From positions 1-64,000 of the forward strand of contig JBGAIM010000012.1 in assembly GCA_044225555.1 (NCBI GenBank): a stretch of 64,000 nt of DNA, written 5' to 3'. This document shows, piece by piece, positions 59,840 through 64,000 of the stretch (position 1 is its first letter; each line of letters begins with the position of its first letter). Below the pieces are notes generated by a model, which did not search any database, was not told the origin of the DNA, and saw only the letters and a list, made by a program, of their open reading frames with translations. Source of the stretch: JADLHS01 sp044225555. Its GTDB lineage: Bacteria; Verrucomicrobiota; Verrucomicrobiia; Limisphaerales; JADLHS01. A program made the position numbers and the translations under genes.

Positions 59840-61597
59840 ATGGTACCACGGGCGAGGATGTTCGTCACAAAAAATCGGGCCGGTGTCATCGCCGTTTTGT
59901 TCCTCGCTGTCGCCGTTTTTGTCACGGCCTGCGGGCCACCCGGCCCGCGCGCGCTGTTGGCAGGCCGGAGGCTTTTGGACGCCGGCCAGGCGGACTCGGC
60001 ACTCGCTGAACTGAAGACCGCCACCCGGCTGCTGCCAACGAATGCGGCGGCCTGGAATTACCTGGGGCTGGCGTATCATCGCTCCGGCCAATGGACGAAT
60101 GCCGCCGAGGCTTATTCGCACGCGCTCCGGCTCGATCGCGATTTGCTGGAAGCCCGGTTCAATCTCGGCTGTCTCTGGCTGGAGCAGGACAAACTGGACG
60201 CGGCAAAATCTGAATTCACCGCCTACACGTTGCGTCGTGGGAACGCGGTGGAGGGCTGGCTCAAACTGGGGGCGGCCCAGTTGCGGGGGCGTGAAACCAG
60301 CAACGCCGAAAAATCATTTCGGGAGGCGCTCCGGGTCGAGGCAAATAATGTCGAGGCTTTGAACGGCATCGGCCTGGTGCAACTCCAACGCAATCGTCCA
60401 CGCGACGCGGCGGAGTCCTTCACCGAAGCCCTCAAGCTGCAACCGGATTACCGGCCGGCCCTGTTGAATCTCGCCACCGTTGCGCAGCAGTATTTGAACG
60501 ACCGTCCCGAGGCGTTGCGGCGCTATCGCGAATACCTGGCGTTGCAGCCCAAGGCGGCGGACTGGGACGCGGTGAACGCCATGGTGCGCTCGCTGGAGCA
60601 ACCGCTGGCCACTCCTGTGCCAGCTCGCCCGCAGACGAACAGCGTTGCCAACAATCAGAATGCTGCCGCGTTCGCGTCACCCACAAATCAAGCCAAACCC
60701 GTGACCGTCACGGCGACCCGGCCCACCCCAACGCCAAAACCAGAATCAAATAGCGTCGCTACTAGGCCCGCACCCGCACCGGTGGTCACGACTCCGCCGC
60801 CGACCCTGGCACCTGCGCCCGAAGTTGTGAAGTTGGCGCCCGAGCCAACGATCAAGACCGTGCCGGACGACTCACGAGCCCCGGCTGTCATTTCCAACAC
60901 ACCCACTCGAAGCACGACTGTCGTCTCGAACACCGCCCCGGCGACCAAAAGTGAGCGTCGGGGATTGCTGTCGAAGCTGAATCCATTCAAGGGCGACTCG
61001 AAACCACAGGTTGGCAATTCCGCGTCCTCGAACACCGTCCCGACTCCGGCATCACCCGGCGCAACTTCCACCAGACCGCCCGCAGGCAGGTATGCCTATC
61101 TTTTGCCAACGCCGCCGAAAGCCGGGGATCATCGCGAAGCAGAATCCGCCTTTGCCCAAGGGCAGCAGTCTTTGCGTGCGAACCGGCAGGCCGAGGCCCT
61201 GCAATCGTTTCGCCGGGCTATTCAACTGGATCCGGCATATTTCGAGGCTTACTACAGTCTCGGGTTGACCGCGTTCAACCTCCGCAGTTTCCCGGCCGCG
61301 TTGGCGGCGTGGGAGAATGCCCTGGCTCTCCGGCCGGACAACGCGGACGTCCGGTATAACTTCGCCCTGACCCTCAAGGCGGCGGATTATCCGCAGGACG
61401 CCGCGGACGAGTTGGAAAAGCTCCTCGCACTGCATCCAGATGAGGCACGGGGTCACCTGACTTTGGGCAATCTCTACGCCCAGCAACTGCACGACATCCC
61501 CCGTGCCCGGCGGCATTACAACAGGGTGTTGCAGTTGGACCCGCGCAACCCACAAGCCCAGTCCATCCGCTACTGGCTGGTGGCCAACCCGGGCTGA
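59840..61597 (+). CDS. TPR lipoprotein with two repeat arms and a Pro/Thr-rich linker
   Basis: Protein of 585 residues. A lipoprotein signal (AGVIAVLFLAVAVFVTAC) tethers it to a membrane. TPR arm 1 (residues about 35-250) has NAAAWNYLGLAYHRSGQWTN, EARFNLGCLWLEQDKLDAAK and NVEALNGIGLVQLQRNRPRD. A low-complexity linker follows (TATRPTPTPKPESN, VVTTPPPTLAPAP; about 265-415), then TPR arm 2 (YLLPTPPKAGDHREAESAFA; YFEAYYSLGLTAFNLRSFPA; DVRYNFALTLKAADYPQDAA). TPRs scaffold protein complexes; the linker may span periplasm. ATG 59840 or 59858 may be the start. Confidence 0.8.
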   Translation: MVPRARMFVTKNRAGVIAVLFLAVAVFVTACGPPGPRALLAGRRLLDAGQADSALAELKTATRLLPTNAAAWNYLGLAYHRSGQWTNAAEAYSHALRLDRDLLEARFNLGCLWLEQDKLDAAKSEFTAYTLRRGNAVEGWLKLGAAQLRGRETSNAEKSFREALRVEANNVEALNGIGLVQLQRNRPRDAAESFTEALKLQPDYRPALLNLATVAQQYLNDRPEALRRYREYLALQPKAADWDAVNAMVRSLEQPLATPVPARPQTNSVANNQNAAAFASPTNQAKPVTVTATRPTPTPKPESNSVATRPAPAPVVTTPPPTLAPAPEVVKLAPEPTIKTVPDDSRAPAVISNTPTRSTTVVSNTAPATKSERRGLLSKLNPFKGDSKPQVGNSASSNTVPTPASPGATSTRPPAGRYAYLLPTPPKAGDHREAESAFAQGQQSLRANRQAEALQSFRRAIQLDPAYFEAYYSLGLTAFNLRSFPAALAAWENALALRPDNADVRYNFALTLKAADYPQDAADELEKLLALHPDEARGHLTLGNLYAQQLHDIPRARRHYNRVLQLDPRNPQAQSIRYWLVANPG

Positions 61598-61726
61598 GCG
61601 GGCTGGTCCCGGCGGCAGCCTGGCCGCCGGCCCCGTTTGCGGCTTCTTCGCGGCTGATTACTGGCACGGTAATGGCTTGTTTTTGGGCGGAGAACCGCGC
61701 CATGAAGGCGACGGCTCCCGACAACT

Positions 61727-62359
61727 ATGAATAACTTGAACAGTTATGTTCCCATCAACTGGTTTGATGTCCTGCTGGTGGTGGTGCTTTTCGTTGGTTA
61801 TGTCCGCGGACGCAAGCACGGCATGTCCAAGGAGCTTCTGTTGGTGTTGAAATGGGTGGCGGTGGTGCTGGTGAGTGCGATCGCCTACGAACCGCTGGGG
61901 CTGTGGGTGGATAGCATGATGCACTTCGGCAAACTGACATCGTTCCTGATCGCCTATTCGATCACCGCCGTTTTCATCCTGCTCGTGTTCGCATATCTGG
62001 GCAGCAGCGTTGGCCGGAAACTCTCCGGCAGTGATACTTTCGGCAAAGGTGAGTTTTATCTGGCCATGCCGGCGGGCATGTTGCGCTTTGCCTGTGTGCT
62101 CGTCGCCTTGCTGGCATTGCTCAATGCCCGCCTCTATCGCACCGCTGAAATCAAGGCCATGGAAAAATACCAGAATGAGAACTATGGCAGCCAGTTCTTC
62201 CCGACGCTCTCATCCATCCAAACCGAGGTGTTTGAAAAGTCCTTCACCGGCCCGCATATCAAAAAGTACATGAGCTTCCTGCTCATCAAACCGACCTTCC
62301 CGAGCGGCCCCGACCAGAAGAACACCGCCTCACGCCGGCGCGAATTTACTTTGCCCTGA
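61727..62359 (+). CDS. cvpA: CvpA family membrane protein
   Basis: Protein of 210 residues with four hydrophobic segments (FDVLLVVVLFVGYVRGRK, LVLKWVAVVLVSAIAYEPLG, SFLIAYSITAVFILLVFAYL, AMPAGMLRFACVLVALLALL). The N-terminal NWFDVLLVVVLFVGYVRGRK with following G is the CvpA pattern. CvpA has been linked to colicin V production and envelope stress in E. coli; the role here is inferred. The C-terminal tail is hydrophilic. dnaG starts 26 bp after its stop, so the two are likely cotranscribed. Confidence 0.83.
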   Translation: MNNLNSYVPINWFDVLLVVVLFVGYVRGRKHGMSKELLLVLKWVAVVLVSAIAYEPLGLWVDSMMHFGKLTSFLIAYSITAVFILLVFAYLGSSVGRKLSGSDTFGKGEFYLAMPAGMLRFACVLVALLALLNARLYRTAEIKAMEKYQNENYGSQFFPTLSSIQTEVFEKSFTGPHIKKYMSFLLIKPTFPSGPDQKNTASRRREFTLP

Positions 62360-62385
62360 CGCCCCGTTCCGTCTTTGATGGGTGG

Positions 62386-64000
62386 GTGGCCGGGCTGTTT
62401 TCGGACAACACTCTCGAACAAATCCGCGCCGCCAGCGACATCGTGGATGTCATTGGCGGCTATCTGCCGTTAAAGCGCGCGGGTGCGAACTTCACGGCGC
62501 TCTGTCCGTTTCACAAGGAGAAGACCCCCAGCTTCAACGTCAACCCACACAAGCAAATCTTCCATTGCTTCGGCTGTCACAAAGGCGGAGATGTGTTCAC
62601 CTTCGTCAAGGAATACGAGAACATCGGCTTTGTGGATGCCGTGCGGCGACTGGCTGAGCGCGCGAAGATTCCGCTGGAGATGGAGCAGAATCCCGCCGCG
62701 CAGGAATCGCGGCATCTCAAGGATCAACTGCTGGAGATTCACGAGCAACTCACCCAACGCTGGCAGAGCTGCCTGGTGAACGAGGCCTCCGGTCAGATGG
62801 CGCGCGATTATCTCGCCAAACGCGGCGTGTCCGCGGAAGCCATCAAACTCTTTCGCCTCGGTGCCGCGCCGGAATCATGGGATGACACGGTGAATTGGGC
62901 CAAGAGCAAAGGCCACGACCTCGCCATTGTCGAAAAGGCCGGGCTCATTTTGAAAAAGGAGGGTACGGATCGCCACTACGATCGCTTTCGCGGGCGGCTG
63001 ATGTTCCCGATCTGCGATGAGCAGGGCCGGGTGATCGGTTTCAGCGGGCGCGTGCTTGCCGGGGACGAAAAGACGGCCAAGTATGTCAACTCGCCCGAGA
63101 CGCCCATCTTTACCAAGAGCAAAGTTTTCTTTGGACTCGATAAATCCAAGCGCGCCATCCTTGATGCCGGGTTCGCCATCGTATGCGAGGGGCAGCTTGA
63201 TCTGATCGCCTGTTTCATGGCGGGCGTGCAAAACATTGTCGCCCCGCAAGGCACGGCGTTCACGGACCAACACGCTCGTATCATGAAGCGGTACGTGGAC
63301 GAGGTGGTCCTGTGTTTTGACTCCGATGAAGCTGGTCAAAATGCCGCCGTTCGCTCCCTCGACAGTTTGCTGGCCTCTGGTTTGGCCGTCCGCGTTGCAA
63401 TGGTGCCAGCGCCGCATGACCCCGACAGTCTGATCAAGGCAAATGGCGGCGAGGCGTTTCGACAACTGATTACCAGTGCGGAGGGCTTCTTTGACTACTA
63501 CCTCAACCGGCTTTGCCGTCAGAACGACAGCACGACGGACAAGGGACGCCTCACCGTCGTGCGCGCTATGGCCGAGGCCGTCCGCAAGACAGGCAACACC
63601 GTGCTGGTGGATAAGTACGCGCAAAAGACCGCATTGCGCCTCGGAGTTGCGCCGGATGCCGTCCGTTCCGAGTTCAGGAAAGGCACTCCGCCAAAAGTAG
63701 CGGGTGTCGAGGAGGAATCATTCGAGACGGCAGAATCCCTGGAAGAGTTGGTGCGACCGTCCGCTCCCGAACTGTGGCTGCTCAAGCTTGTTCTGAAGCA
63801 CCCCGCCTGCGCGGACTGGCTGGTCGCGCATCTGGATCCCAATTGGATTCTCCATTTGGTGGTGAAGGACATTATCGAGCGCCGGTTGCGAGCACAGTCG
63901 GAAGGCTCGTGGCGCAGCGTGGGATTGTTTCTCGACCAGTTTGAATCGCCGCAAGTTCGCAGCCTGATCACGGAAGCCACCATGGATGAGCGCGAGATTC
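62386..64000 (+). CDS. dnaG: DNA primase, 3' end cut by window
   Basis: Synthesises RNA primers at the replication fork. CHC2 zinc finger: CPFHKEKTPSFNVNPHKQIF then HCFGCHKGGD (C-x2-H ... C-x2-C). TOPRIM core: VCEGQLDLIACFMAGVQNIV, FTDQHARIMKRYVDEVVLCF and DSDEAGQNAA. The start GTG at 62386 reads MAGLFSDNTLEQIRAASDIV, which matches the family; an ATG at 62378 is in another frame. The frame is open to the window end (about 538 residues seen). A helical C-terminal domain continues beyond. Confidence 0.95.
   Translation, partial: MAGLFSDNTLEQIRAASDIVDVIGGYLPLKRAGANFTALCPFHKEKTPSFNVNPHKQIFHCFGCHKGGDVFTFVKEYENIGFVDAVRRLAERAKIPLEMEQNPAAQESRHLKDQLLEIHEQLTQRWQSCLVNEASGQMARDYLAKRGVSAEAIKLFRLGAAPESWDDTVNWAKSKGHDLAIVEKAGLILKKEGTDRHYDRFRGRLMFPICDEQGRVIGFSGRVLAGDEKTAKYVNSPETPIFTKSKVFFGLDKSKRAILDAGFAIVCEGQLDLIACFMAGVQNIVAPQGTAFTDQHARIMKRYVDEVVLCFDSDEAGQNAAVRSLDSLLASGLAVRVAMVPAPHDPDSLIKANGGEAFRQLITSAEGFFDYYLNRLCRQNDSTTDKGRLTVVRAMAEAVRKTGNTVLVDKYAQKTALRLGVAPDAVRSEFRKGTPPKVAGVEEESFETAESLEELVRPSAPELWLLKLVLKHPACADWLVAHLDPNWILHLVVKDIIERRLRAQSEGSWRSVGLFLDQFESPQVRSLITEATMDEREI

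Overview
The window is chromosomal DNA of a GC-rich bacterium, most likely a Verrucomicrobiota member (Pedosphaera/Limisphaerales-like). This is inferred from gene content: paired DUF1552 and DUF1592-type cytochrome genes, a PVC-type membrane-bound dehydrogenase with ThuA and Gfo/Idh neighbours, PEP-CTERM proteins, an H-X9-DG prepilin-like protein, and an ECF sigma factor next to a Ser/Thr kinase-WD40 protein. No phage, IS transposase, CRISPR array or integrase was seen. Both end genes (hldE1 kinase at 1, dnaG at 64000) are cut by the window edges.

Layout. 1-2390 (minus): heptose-phosphate kinase, thiG and an outer-membrane barrel protein. 2571-8041 (plus): a TPR membrane protein, UDP-glucose dehydrogenase, a Nudix hydrolase and a large FAD/Fe-S oxidase. 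8049-12791 (minus): a sugar-catabolism style group of cytochrome c dehydrogenase, ThuA and Gfo/Idh/MocA oxidoreductase. 12903-16316 (minus): a rapA gene broken just before its Walker A motif, and a BCP peroxiredoxin. 16449-21979: tRNA-Ala, an ankyrin protein, Hsp20, ApbE and two divergent PEP-CTERM proteins. 22045-30004 (minus): a compact run of superoxide dismutase, DUF1592 cytochrome, DUF1552, TIM-barrel isomerase, cupredoxin, ChrA and an unknown protein, with two overlapping gene pairs. 30159-33492 (minus): a GIY-YIG-like protein, YceI, cysteine desulfurase and a membrane protein.

34050-41833 (minus) is the most unusual part. An ECF-like sigma factor is followed by a TTG-started kinase-WD40 gene, an FG-GAP/ASPIC surface-type protein and a prepilin-like protein. 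Three of these genes carry the same upstream motif, GTTAG-N16-CGTAGTA, which looks like an ECF promoter, so the region may be a small self-contained regulon. It is bordered by several dispersed palindromic repeats. Two of these repeats lie inside the mutY reading frame (42142-43362) and are translated in phase.

44379-58703 (plus) is core information processing: RNase HIII, then a strong sigma70 promoter driving tRNA-Thr, tuf, tRNA-Trp, tRNA-Ser, secE, nusG, rplK, rplA, rplJ, rplL, rpoB and rpoC. The window ends with a divergent DUF362/TPR-lipoprotein pair, cvpA and dnaG.
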